Below are positions 16,613 to 22,716 of a stretch of DNA of 22,716 nt, piece after piece. The notes under the pieces are model-generated. The model did not search any database and had not been told where the DNA came from. It worked only from the letters and a program-made list of their open reading frames with translations. Origin of the DNA: Spirochaetota bacterium. Its GTDB lineage: Bacteria > Spirochaetota > Leptospiria > Turneriellales > Turneriellaceae. How positions within the stretch are numbered: position 1 is the stretch's first letter; each line of letters begins with the position of its first letter. The stretch covers positions 1 to 22,716 of the forward strand of contig JAKQXK010000441.1 in assembly GCA_029561505.1 (NCBI GenBank). The letters are read 5' to 3'. Position numbers and translations under genes: made by a program.

Positions 16613-17773
16613 ATGAGTGTTGTGCTGGTCGACTTCGGCCTCGATAATCGCAAATTGCTGAAACAGTTTGCCCGTTTTCCATGGCGGCACTATTCACTCA
16701 GCGAGAAATACATTCCGCAGTTGAACGCAGAACTACTGGGCAGCCGGCTGCTCGGGGTAAAAGGGCTCTTTACAAAAGAACATCCTTACCATAAACATGC
16801 GAAGGTCAGGCACTGGCTTGCGTATGAAAACGGCAAAATTGTTGGCCGCATCTCAGCCTCGGTTAACAGCGTTTACAACGACCACCATAAAACACAGATA
16901 GGCAACTTCGGTTTTTTCGAATCAATCAAAGACGACAAGGTTTCAACAGCGCTGTTTGCGGCCGCGGCTGCATGGCTTAAAGCCCAGGGTATGGTCACGA
17001 TGCGTGGCCCGGGGCAATATGGCAACGCCACGCACGAAATTCAATCGTGGGCAATGAACAGCTTTCAAGATGCACCAACGGTCGAACTCACGATGTCGAA
17101 ATGGTATTACCCCAAAATGGCAGAGAAGTTCGGCATGTACAAAGCCAAAGACTATTATGCCTACCTCAACCCGGTCGAGAGCGTCGAGTGGGATAGAGAC
17201 AACAAACTGCTCGAACGCATGACCAACCGTTCGCGTTTTCGTATTCGCAAGATGGACATGAAAAACCTGCGCGCCGAGGTCGACAAGGTTATTGAAATCT
17301 ACAACGAAGCGTGGAAAGACAACTGGGCATTTCTGCCGCTGACGAGCGACGACGGTCAGGTTATGGCCGAAACTCTGAAGATGGTGGCCGACCCTAACCT
17401 CTTGTTATTCGTTATGGACGGCGACCGCGAGATTGCCGTCATCGGCACGCTGCTCGACCTCAACGAAAAATTCTTGCGAAAGCGCAGCATCTTCGGCAAT
17501 TCTGATATTGTGCGGTTGCTGCGTTTTTTTCTGGGTAAGAAGAGCATCACGCGCGCGCGTATCATGTTCTTCGGCATACGCCCCGAATACCGCAAGCAGG
17601 GCATAGATGCGATGGTGCTGTTTGCAACGCGAAATTATCTTTATGAACACACCGCGGTACGTGCTGTCGAAGCATCGCTGGTGCTCGAAGAAAACATGGT
17701 ACTCAGAAACCTGTTCGGTCACTTCAGCGGTATCGAATACAAAAAGTACCGAATCTACGATTATGACCTGTGA
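16613..17773 (+). CDS. GNAT-like N-acetyltransferase family protein (YghO-like)
   Basis: This 386-residue protein without signal peptide resembles YghO-type proteins built from two GNAT folds. The N-terminal half carries KEHPYHKHAKVRHWLA, then GRISASVN and GNFGFFES strands and the RGPGQYGNATHE loop. The C-terminal half has NEAWKDNWAFLPL, a long beta region and MFFGIRPEYRKQGIDA, which resembles the GNAT acetyl-CoA pyrophosphate loop (R/Q-x-x-G-x-A form), followed by an ASLVLEENMVLRNLF helix pair. An acyl or acetyl transferase is the best guess; the acceptor is unknown. The stop overlaps the yggU-family GTG start, so the two are coupled. ATG 16613 lacks a strong ribosome-binding site and follows the micro-ORF stop by 6 bp. 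Confidence 0.78.
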   Translation: MSVVLVDFGLDNRKLLKQFARFPWRHYSLSEKYIPQLNAELLGSRLLGVKGLFTKEHPYHKHAKVRHWLAYENGKIVGRISASVNSVYNDHHKTQIGNFGFFESIKDDKVSTALFAAAAAWLKAQGMVTMRGPGQYGNATHEIQSWAMNSFQDAPTVELTMSKWYYPKMAEKFGMYKAKDYYAYLNPVESVEWDRDNKLLERMTNRSRFRIRKMDMKNLRAEVDKVIEIYNEAWKDNWAFLPLTSDDGQVMAETLKMVADPNLLLFVMDGDREIAVIGTLLDLNEKFLRKRSIFGNSDIVRLLRFFLGKKSITRARIMFFGIRPEYRKQGIDAMVLFATRNYLYEHTAVRAVEASLVLEENMVLRNLFGHFSGIEYKKYRIYDYDL

Positions 17774-18015
17774 TCATCAACGTACGCGTTAAACCCCGCA
17801 GCAAAAAAACAGGCGTCGAGGTCAGCGACGACGGCGCGCTCGTGCTGAAGATACATGAACCGCCCGTCGACGGCAAGGCAAACAAGGCTCTCGTCGATAC
17901 GATTGCCGAACTCTATGGCATTGCAAAGTCATCTGTGCGCATTGTCAGCGGCGAAACCTCACGCACCAAAAGAGTTGAGATACCAGACGGCGCTGAACTA
18001 AAAAAATTGAACTGA
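17770..18015 (+). CDS. yggU: YggU/DUF167 family protein
   Basis: This 81-residue protein matches the DUF167/YggU family: INVRVKPRSKKTGV at the start, LVLKIHEPPVDGKANKALV in the middle (25-43) and a closing IVSGETSRTKRVEI segment. Members are small soluble alpha/beta proteins, common in bacteria and eukaryotes, without an established biochemical role. The start is GTG 17770, which overlaps the stop of the GNAT-like gene; the length and conserved beginning support it. It ends 8 bp before the convergent thioesterase stop codon. Confidence 0.88.
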   Translation: MIINVRVKPRSKKTGVEVSDDGALVLKIHEPPVDGKANKALVDTIAELYGIAKSSVRIVSGETSRTKRVEIPDGAELKKLN

Positions 18016-18023
18016 GGGCGACG

Positions 18024-18560
18024 CTACGGGGCCACAGCGGCGCTGTGGATTGTTTGGTTCGCTGATCTGTTCAGATTCTTCAGTTCTTTGACACGCGCAG
18101 AAAAATTTTGGCCGCCCCAAGGCTGCTGGGTAGTGATCGCCGAAAATAAACTCTGCAGCGCCTCGTCGTACTTCACCGGCCTGCCCTTTGCGCTATTCAC
18201 GTAGATGAACTCAATCCACCCGAGTGCATGAACGCGTTTGCCGTCTTGGCTCAACATAAACGCTTCAGGTACGAGCCTGAATGAATCGTAGTGCAACAGT
18301 CGGGTCTTGATTTTCACGGTTTCGTTGAACTTTGCGGGCAAAAGATAGGCTAAATGCGTTTCACCGACAACCCAACCATTACCGGTTTTCGCCGTATGCT
18401 CGTATAGATCAAACCCGTAACTGGCCTTCAACTGCTCGGTGCGGGCCCGCATAAAATAGTTCAGGTAGCGGGCATTGTTCAGATGCCCGAACGGGTCGCA
18501 GTCCTGAAAGTCTATCCATGCCTCAGATTCAAGTTCTTTCGCCAGGTATGTCGAATTCAT
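18024..18560 (-). CDS. Acyl-CoA thioesterase, 4HBT hotdog family
   Basis: This 178-residue hotdog-fold protein has the signature FQDCDPFGHLNNARYLNYF (18-36), in which the Asp and the GHLNN turn match the 4-hydroxybenzoyl-CoA thioesterase/YbgC group that hydrolyses acyl-CoA thioesters. The central WVVGETHLAYLLPAKFNETVKIKTRL strands and GWIEFIYV form the beta sheet. ATG 18560 is preceded by GGAGG at 4-5 bases spacing, a much better start than the upstream in-frame ATG at 18617, which would run through the operator. Expression is probably controlled at the dyad sites 18568-18614. The C-terminal ~35 residues are Ser/Asn/Lys-rich. The acyl chain specificity cannot be told. Confidence 0.88.
   Translation of the reverse strand: MNSTYLAKELESEAWIDFQDCDPFGHLNNARYLNYFMRARTEQLKASYGFDLYEHTAKTGNGWVVGETHLAYLLPAKFNETVKIKTRLLHYDSFRLVPEAFMLSQDGKRVHALGWIEFIYVNSAKGRPVKYDEALQSLFSAITTQQPWGGQNFSARVKELKNLNRSANQTIHSAAVAP
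18032..18058 (+). terminator. Terminator hairpin for the rppH-yggU side
   Basis: CCACAGC (18032-18038) and GCTGTGG (18042-18048) form a GC-rich 7-bp stem with a 3-base loop, followed on the + strand by the T-rich ATTGTTTGGTT. It lies just after the yggU stop, inside the last codons of the convergent thioesterase gene. Confidence 0.55.
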
Positions 18561-18567
18561 AACGCCT

Positions 18568-18614
18568 CCATATAGTGTATATGCACGTAATGTACGTGTA
18601 TATACACTATATGG
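18568..18614. promoter_or_regulatory. Double dyad operator upstream of thioesterase gene
   Basis: Arms 18568-18589 and 18593-18614 are inverted repeats of 22 bp with one mismatch, separated by 3 bp. Each arm contains its own dyad: GTGTATATGCAC (18575-18586, one mismatched pair) and GTGTATATACAC (18596-18607, perfect). The two dyad centres are 21 bp apart, about two helical turns, so two regulator dimers would sit on one face. One dyad lies between the -35 and -10 boxes and the other at the predicted transcript start, a layout expected for repression. The regulator is not in the window. Confidence 0.7.
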
Positions 18615-18617
18615 CAA
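18589..18617 (-). promoter_or_regulatory. Sigma70-type promoter of thioesterase gene
   Basis: On the minus strand TTGCCA (18612-18617) and TACATT (18589-18594) are separated by 17 bp, the ideal spacing. Transcription would start near 18582 and leave a short leader with GGAGG before ATG 18560. It is embedded in the dyad operator. Confidence 0.55.
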
Positions 18618-18697
18618 GTTTTTGACGCTTTTTGCGAGCTACGCACCGGCTGCGCCGAAGGTCAAGTTGAGACCATTGCCAATACGAAGATGAAGAT

Positions 18698-18865
18698 ATG
18701 GATATCGACCCAATTGCGAACCTTGCGGCCAGCATGGCAGACATGAGCCAGATGCTCATGAAGATGAGCGACGCCAAACTCGCGCTCGAAGACAAGATGC
18801 TGCGCGTCGCCGGCGAAGAAGCGGCGCACTCGCTCAGCGCCGGCTCAGTAGACGTGACTGCCTGA
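18698..18865 (+). CDS. Small Met-rich helical protein, unknown
   Basis: This 55-residue frame begins MDIDPIANLAASMADMSQ and continues with a Met-rich amphipathic helix (residues ~8-40), then a Ser/Gly/Ala-rich tail. It contains seven methionines, has no signal peptide and is acidic. The length and MDI start loosely recall YjfB-type small motility-associated proteins (PF14070), but the match is too weak to name it. A purine-rich AGATGAAG stretch precedes the ATG. The frame lies alone on the + strand between the divergent thioesterase promoter and the convergent aminotransferase gene, and its stop is inside the hairpin 18860-18886. A gene is likelier than chance because of its helical pattern and terminator. 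Confidence 0.6.
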   Translation: MDIDPIANLAASMADMSQMLMKMSDAKLALEDKMLRVAGEEAAHSLSAGSVDVTA

Positions 18866-18886
18866 GGCGGTTTTGAGGCCTCAGGC
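18860..18886. terminator. Hairpin between small ORF and aminotransferase gene
   Basis: GCCTGAGGC (18860-18868) pairs perfectly with GCCTCAGGC (18878-18886) around a 9-base loop. Both convergent stop codons (18863-18865 and 18881-18883) fall within it. No T-tract follows, so it may terminate or simply stabilise 3' ends. Confidence 0.45.
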
Positions 18887-20095
18887 CCACAGAGCTTCAA
18901 TAAATTCGCGCACGCGGCCGAGCCCCTTTTCAATCTGCGCCTCGCTCGTCGCGTAGCTGATACGAAAGCCGTTTTCATAGCCGAATGCCGAACCCGGCAC
19001 CACCGCCACGAGCTTTTCATTCAGAAGGCCGGTGCTGAAAATTTTGCCGGTGTCGTTTTCGCCCGTACGTTTTTTGAGATCTGCCCAACCCGGCGCTGCG
19101 GTTAACCCGGCGATATCGGGAAAAAGGTAGAACGCGCCCTGCGGCTTGAAGACACGCAGGCCCTTGAGCCCTGAGAGCAGGTCAAACGCGAGGTCGCGCC
19201 GCTTTTCGAAAACAACGCGCATATCTTCGACGCACTGCTGTTCGGCGTTCAGCGCCACGACTGCGCCCTTCTGCGAAAAACTCGTCGCGTTCGAAGTCGA
19301 CTGCCCTTGTATCATGTCCATCGCTGCAATAATTTCTTTCGGGCCACCGGCATAACCGAGGCGCCAACCCGTCATCGAATACGCTTTTGAGAGGCCGTTG
19401 ATGATCACGGTGCGCGGTCGCAGCTTCTCTGAAGCAGTCGCGATGTTCAGCACTTCGGTACCGTACGCGAGTTTTTCATAGATGTCATCGGTCACGATAA
19501 GCAAATCGGGAAATTTTTCGAGCGCAACCGCCAGCGCCCGAATTTCATCGGGGGTATAGGTCGCGCCTGTCGGGTTCGAAGGTGAGTTCAGAATAAAAAC
19601 CTTCGTTTTGCCCGAAACATTGTTTTCGATGTCTTGCGGCGAAAGCTTGAAGCCACTTTCAAACGTCGTGTGTATAAGCTTCATCGTGCCGCCCGCCAGG
19701 CGCACAATATCTTTATAGCTCACCCAATATGGCGCGGGGCAAACGACTTCGTCGCCGTCATTGATAACAGAAAGAAAAAAGTTGTAGAGCACCTGCTTGC
19801 CGCCGGTACCGACAATGATCTGGTTGGGTTTGAAATCCAACTTATTGTCGCGCTGAAATTTTGCGATGATTGCCTGTTTGAGTTCGGGAATTCCCGAAAC
19901 TGCGGTGTATTTCGTGAAACCATTATTCAGCGCTTCGATCGCGGCGGCCTTGATGTGCTGTGGGGTGTCGAAGTCGGGTTCGCCTGCGCCAAAGCCAACG
20001 ATGTCTTTACCCTCGGCCTTCAGTTCATTCGCGCGCGCAGTTATGGCAAGAGTGGGTGATGGCTCAATGAGTTCGAGACGGCGCGCGAGTTGCAT
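18881..20095 (-). CDS. aspC: Aspartate aminotransferase, class I
   Basis: This PLP enzyme exchanges amino groups between aspartate (or a related amino acid) and 2-oxoglutarate. From ATG 20095 it is 404 residues. Motifs match the I-gamma branch typical of bacterial aspartate aminotransferases: GFGAGEPDFDTP (33-44), SGIPELKQAI, NSPSNPTGA, TDDIYEKLAYG, and NGLSKAYSMTGWRLGY with the Schiff-base lysine K237; the C-terminal FRISYATSE holds the substrate carboxylate-binding Arg. A TTG 12 bp upstream is possible, but ATG with GGTGGG in front is better. A possible promoter (TTCGCT, 17 bp, TACAAT) lies just upstream and would give a very short leader. It is convergent with the small Met-rich gene; other substrates such as aromatic amino acids or prephenate cannot be excluded. 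Confidence 0.93.
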   Translation of the reverse strand: MQLARRLELIEPSPTLAITARANELKAEGKDIVGFGAGEPDFDTPQHIKAAAIEALNNGFTKYTAVSGIPELKQAIIAKFQRDNKLDFKPNQIIVGTGGKQVLYNFFLSVINDGDEVVCPAPYWVSYKDIVRLAGGTMKLIHTTFESGFKLSPQDIENNVSGKTKVFILNSPSNPTGATYTPDEIRALAVALEKFPDLLIVTDDIYEKLAYGTEVLNIATASEKLRPRTVIINGLSKAYSMTGWRLGYAGGPKEIIAAMDMIQGQSTSNATSFSQKGAVVALNAEQQCVEDMRVVFEKRRDLAFDLLSGLKGLRVFKPQGAFYLFPDIAGLTAAPGWADLKKRTGENDTGKIFSTGLLNEKLVAVVPGSAFGYENGFRISYATSEAQIEKGLGRVREFIEALWA

Positions 20096-20166
20096 AACCC
20101 ACCGCAAATTGTATATGAGACAGGCTTACAAGCGAAGCAAACTTCTGCGCCCGGCGCGCCCGCCTT

Positions 20167-20373
20167 TCATCGCTTCTGGCCGCGCACAGCGCATTCTGGA
20201 GACTTCTGGTGCAGCACCTGCCAGCGTGCCCTCAGATCGGCCGTGATCGCTGAAACGGCATCAGCGTCGAGAGCTGAGGCCAGGGGCGGCCTGCGGCCAA
20301 GCGTCACGGCTATCTGCCGGTCAAGCGACCCTTGTATGGTTGCCGGAATATGTGAGTCGGTTCTTTGCGGCAT
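20167..20373 (-). CDS. Small hypothetical protein
   Basis: This 68-residue frame starts at ATG 20373, preceded by AAAGAGCGAAAG, a plausible ribosome-binding site. It encodes a charged, soluble protein with a helix-forming DADAVSAITADLRARWQVL segment (about 37-55) and a basic C-terminus. No family is recognised. A longer frame from 20463 adds an Arg-rich stretch without a good start. It lies 71 bp upstream of the aminotransferase on the same strand and is divergent from the DoxX-like gene. The rest of the 20096-20477 interval shows no other gene. Confidence 0.4.
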   Translation of the reverse strand: MPQRTDSHIPATIQGSLDRQIAVTLGRRPPLASALDADAVSAITADLRARWQVLHQKSPECAVRGQKR

Positions 20374-20477
20374 CTTTCGCTCTTTATTCAGTTCGACGCG
20401 CAAAAACAACAGACTACGACGACGCCGGGACGATCTGAAAATTCTTGCTTTGTTATGTCTCATTGGTGCAATGCCGC

Positions 20478-20834
20478 ATGGAAATCAAAACCGTCTCGCT
20501 CTACGTGATGGCGGGGTTCTACACTCTCGCGGGCATCGGGCACTTCGTCATGACGAAGTTTTTTATGCGCATCATGCCGCCATATATCCCCTGGCATAAG
20601 CCCATCGTTTACCTGAGCGGCATTGCCGAGATCGGTTTGGGCATTCTGCTGCTGTTACCCGCTTATTCTGCGTGGGCCGCATGGGGGGTCATTGCGCTGC
20701 TGGTGGCGGTTTTCCCGGCGAACCTCTACCACTTTTCGAGCGGCGGCGCCGGCATGCGCATACCACAATGGGCGCTCGCTCTGCGCCTGCCCCTGCAGGG
20801 CGTGCTGATGGTTTGGGCATATTGGCATACATGA
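20478..20834 (+). CDS. DoxX-like membrane protein
   Basis: This 118-residue protein has four hydrophobic helices. The first (SLYVMAGFYTLAGIGHF) and the following FFMRIMPPYIPWHKPIVYLSG with GIAEIGLGILLLLP match the DoxX/DoxX-like family of small quinol- or electron-transfer-related membrane proteins, whose function is mostly unknown. ATG 20478 precedes the conserved part; upstream TTG and GTG codons (20445-20468) are less likely. The stop overlaps rpiB by ATGA, indicating co-translation. This pairing may be incidental, since I know no functional link between the two. Confidence 0.82.
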   Translation: MEIKTVSLYVMAGFYTLAGIGHFVMTKFFMRIMPPYIPWHKPIVYLSGIAEIGLGILLLLPAYSAWAAWGVIALLVAVFPANLYHFSSGGAGMRIPQWALALRLPLQGVLMVWAYWHT

Positions 20835-21259
20835 AAATTGCGATCGCAGCAGACCACGGGGGCGTTGAGCTCAAAGACGCGCTCGTGAAAAAATTCAGCT
20901 CACTCGGCATTACCGATCTCGGCACGCATGGCGGCGAATCGGTTGATTATCCTGATTATGGCGCGGCGCTCGCCAGGCGCGTCGCGGCCGGCGAATTCGA
21001 TCGCGGCATTCTGGTCTGTGGCAGCGGCATCGGCATTTCAATCGCGGCGAATAAAATTAAGGGCATTCGCGCCGCGCTCTGCCACAATGCCTACACAGCC
21101 GAAATGGCGCGCCGGCACAACGATGCAAATATCATCGCGATGGGCGGGCGGGTCGTCGACGAAGCGACCGCGATTGCCATGACCGAAATATTTCTGAATA
21201 CCGAATTTGAGGGTGGCAGGCATGCGCGGCGCGTGGAAAAAATCTCAGCGCTTGAATAG
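20831..21259 (+). CDS. rpiB: Ribose-5-phosphate isomerase B
   Basis: RpiB interconverts ribose 5-phosphate and ribulose 5-phosphate in the pentose phosphate pathway. The 142-residue protein has the family's IAADHGG start (D8, H9), VDYPDYG, and GILVCGSGIGISIAANK with the catalytic Cys C63, then CHNAYTAEMARRHNDANIIAMG. ATG 20831 overlaps the DoxX-like stop. Longer frames upstream run over that gene in another phase and are not conserved. The gene's 3' end overlaps the following secreted-protein gene by 38 bp. Confidence 0.96.
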   Translation: MKIAIAADHGGVELKDALVKKFSSLGITDLGTHGGESVDYPDYGAALARRVAAGEFDRGILVCGSGIGISIAANKIKGIRAALCHNAYTAEMARRHNDANIIAMGGRVVDEATAIAMTEIFLNTEFEGGRHARRVEKISALE

Positions 21260-22716
21260 CGCGTTCTGCGTCTGCGCGCTGCTGTTTGGCGCGACGGTTA
21301 CAAGCGATGCGCAAGAAGGTACCCGCCCGTCGGCAACACGCAAAAAAATATTTCTCGCCGGCGACAAAGCTATTGCGTATCAGTTAAGCGATGTTGAGGG
21401 CGTGCAACAGGGGCGCCAGACGCTTCTGCGCCTGGTGCGCCGCAGCGAACGCGAACCGGGTGGCGACGATCTTTTTCTGAACTTTGAGTCGAAGACGCTG
21501 TTTTCAAACCCTGCGCACCAGTCACTGCTTATCAAGTCGGGTCTCGAGATTAGCCGGCACACCAATATGTCGGGCAACGCAGGCCTCTTCACTTTGCCGT
21601 CGCACCTGATACGCATGAAATTACCCGACTATCTGAACCTATCGGGCAACACGCAGCGCCGTGAAGCCGGCGACTTCAGCTTTTCGCTCGAGATTGAACC
21701 ACACGCCGCAAACGGTGAGCTGCTGCGACGCGAAAACTTCAAAGGCGGTCGCCATTACCTGTTCTCGATTGCGCTCGTGAATAACCATGTGAACGTCAAA
21801 CTCACGAACCTGCTGCGCCGCGTCGGCGACAGCGCCGAAACAGTGCTCGACAGCGCCGAATTCAACTCGATCGACAAAGTCAGACCACAGAAACGCAACC
21901 AGATTATTTTCGCGTACGATGAAGCGCAGGGGCGGCTCGAGCTGAACATCAACGGACGCGAGCAGGTTGTGAAATTTCTGAAACGGGAAACCTCAGACCA
22001 TTATATAGTCGACTTCACCCCCCTCAAGGCCGCGCCTGTTTCGCTGTTCTCACCGTTTCGGGGTTACGCAGACAACGTGCTATTCGCCAACCGGCATTTG
22101 AGCGGCGAAGACCTGAGGCACTATGGCGCGATCGAGCCCTATGGCGACCGCTATACGCAGCGTCGCGGCAGCGTGCTGACAGAAGTTTATGACATGGGTT
22201 ATTCAGCGAGCAACATTAACGCCATTCACGCGGATGCAGAAGTGCCACGCGACACGCACGCCGACTGGAGCTTTCGCTGCCACAACCGCAGGTTCGACGC
22301 CAACCTGTCGTCGGCCGCGCTGCCCTTTCAGCCCTTTGCAGCCGCTGCCGGCAGCAAATGCCGCTTCGTGCAGCTGCAGGCGCAGCTGACAGCCGACAAC
22401 GCAGGTGAGGCGACGCCGGCTCTGAAGGCGTTCAGCCTTGAGTACAGGGAGAATCCCCCCCCCGAACGGCCGTTGCCGCCCAAGGTCGTGAAGGCGACCG
22501 CAGATTCGGTGGCGCTCGACATCATGCCTAACAGCGAACTCGACGTGGTCAAGGGTGGCCGCTACATTATCTACTATGGCCACAAACCCCTTAAGAGCGA
22601 GGGTGCAGTCTACTTCACGACCACGGTGGTTCAGGGCAACGCGATCAAAGGCGAGCCAATTTACCACCGGGTTCCGGTACGCGTCACGGTCACCAATGAG
22701 ATGCTGAGCCGCAACA
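21222..22716 (+). CDS. Large secreted protein of unknown function, 3' end cut
   Basis: The frame opens at ATG 21222 and runs off the right edge after 498 codons. A good ribosome-binding stretch, GAGGGTGGCAGG, precedes the start, even though it lies within the rpiB 3' end. The N-terminus (basic RGAWKKSQR, hydrophobic AFCVCALLFGATV, then SDA before QEG) is a signal peptide with probable type I cleavage near residue 30. The mature part has alternating strands (FSFSLEIEPH, HYLFSIALVNNHVNVKLTN, QIIFAYDEAQGRLELNING) that resemble a LamG/concanavalin A-like jelly roll, and a later DWSFRCHNR segment followed by PPPERPLPP. No specific family is recognised. It may be an envelope or exported binding protein, coupled to rpiB only by position. 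The longer minus-strand frames here are its shadows. Confidence 0.8.
   Translation, partial: MRGAWKKSQRLNSAFCVCALLFGATVTSDAQEGTRPSATRKKIFLAGDKAIAYQLSDVEGVQQGRQTLLRLVRRSEREPGGDDLFLNFESKTLFSNPAHQSLLIKSGLEISRHTNMSGNAGLFTLPSHLIRMKLPDYLNLSGNTQRREAGDFSFSLEIEPHAANGELLRRENFKGGRHYLFSIALVNNHVNVKLTNLLRRVGDSAETVLDSAEFNSIDKVRPQKRNQIIFAYDEAQGRLELNINGREQVVKFLKRETSDHYIVDFTPLKAAPVSLFSPFRGYADNVLFANRHLSGEDLRHYGAIEPYGDRYTQRRGSVLTEVYDMGYSASNINAIHADAEVPRDTHADWSFRCHNRRFDANLSSAALPFQPFAAAAGSKCRFVQLQAQLTADNAGEATPALKAFSLEYRENPPPERPLPPKVVKATADSVALDIMPNSELDVVKGGRYIIYYGHKPLKSEGAVYFTTTVVQGNAIKGEPIYHRVPVRVTVTNEMLSRN

Noticed and set aside
18607..19020. 137-codon minus-strand frame across the small Met-rich gene
   Set aside because: Low-complexity Ser/Arg composition, and it overlaps the C-terminus of the aminotransferase gene in another frame, so it is a shadow.
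20090..20599. 169-codon + strand frame upstream of the DoxX-like gene
   Set aside because: It runs out of frame into the conserved DoxX-like gene and across the aminotransferase start, with no domain signature.
22203..22667. 154-codon minus-strand frame at the right edge
   Set aside because: It is antisense to the secreted protein frame, which has a signal peptide, a ribosome-binding site and nearly 500 open codons.

Overview
The window looks like a chromosomal stretch of a moderately GC-rich, didermic, free-living bacterium. The gene content fits the spirochaete family Leptospiraceae, perhaps a Turneriella- or Leptonema-like organism: a GldC homologue, a class III cyclase with an SRPBCC-like N-terminus and zinc ribbon, a Leptospira-style lipoprotein and a YhhN protein. 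This placement is an inference from protein style; no rRNA or other marker gene is present. I see no phage, insertion sequence, CRISPR array, tRNA or rRNA. Genes are tightly packed, with several 4-bp ATGA overlaps.

Layout. (1) 1-1859, + strand: the C-terminus of a family 2 glycosyltransferase followed by two SAM-dependent methyltransferases, probably an envelope-sugar or secondary-metabolite cluster entering from the left. A G/C-rich palindromic repeat forms the glycosyltransferase tail. (2) 1848-3676, - strand: a YhhN-type membrane protein and the peptidoglycan enzyme MraY, ending at a long perfect hairpin shared with the methyltransferase. (3) 3732-6325, + strand: threonine synthase overlapping a Cys/Met-metabolism PLP enzyme, i.e. 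the homoserine branch point of amino acid synthesis. (4) 6387-10609, - strand: a class III adenylate/guanylate cyclase, a lipoprotein, GldC and a TRAP large permease, probably one transcript and the most unusual gene set here. (5) 10669-12147, + strand: a two-domain polyphosphate:AMP phosphotransferase. (6) 12180-15878, - strand: acyl-CoA synthetase, an HNH-derived DNA-binding protein and glyceraldehyde-3-phosphate dehydrogenase. (7) 16011-18015, + strand: RppH, a GNAT-like protein and a YggU protein. (8) 18024-18560, - strand: a hotdog thioesterase behind a promoter carrying two dyad operators. (9) 18698-20373: a 55-residue protein (+), an aspartate aminotransferase (-) and a small hypothetical protein (-). 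(10) 20478-22716, + strand: a DoxX-like membrane protein, RpiB and a long secreted protein cut by the window edge.

Most of this is housekeeping metabolism. The points that merit a second look are the thioesterase operator, the cyclase-lipoprotein-GldC-DctM cluster, the cyclase whose usual transition-state arginine is a lysine, the HNH protein lacking its first histidine, and the repeat at the left edge.
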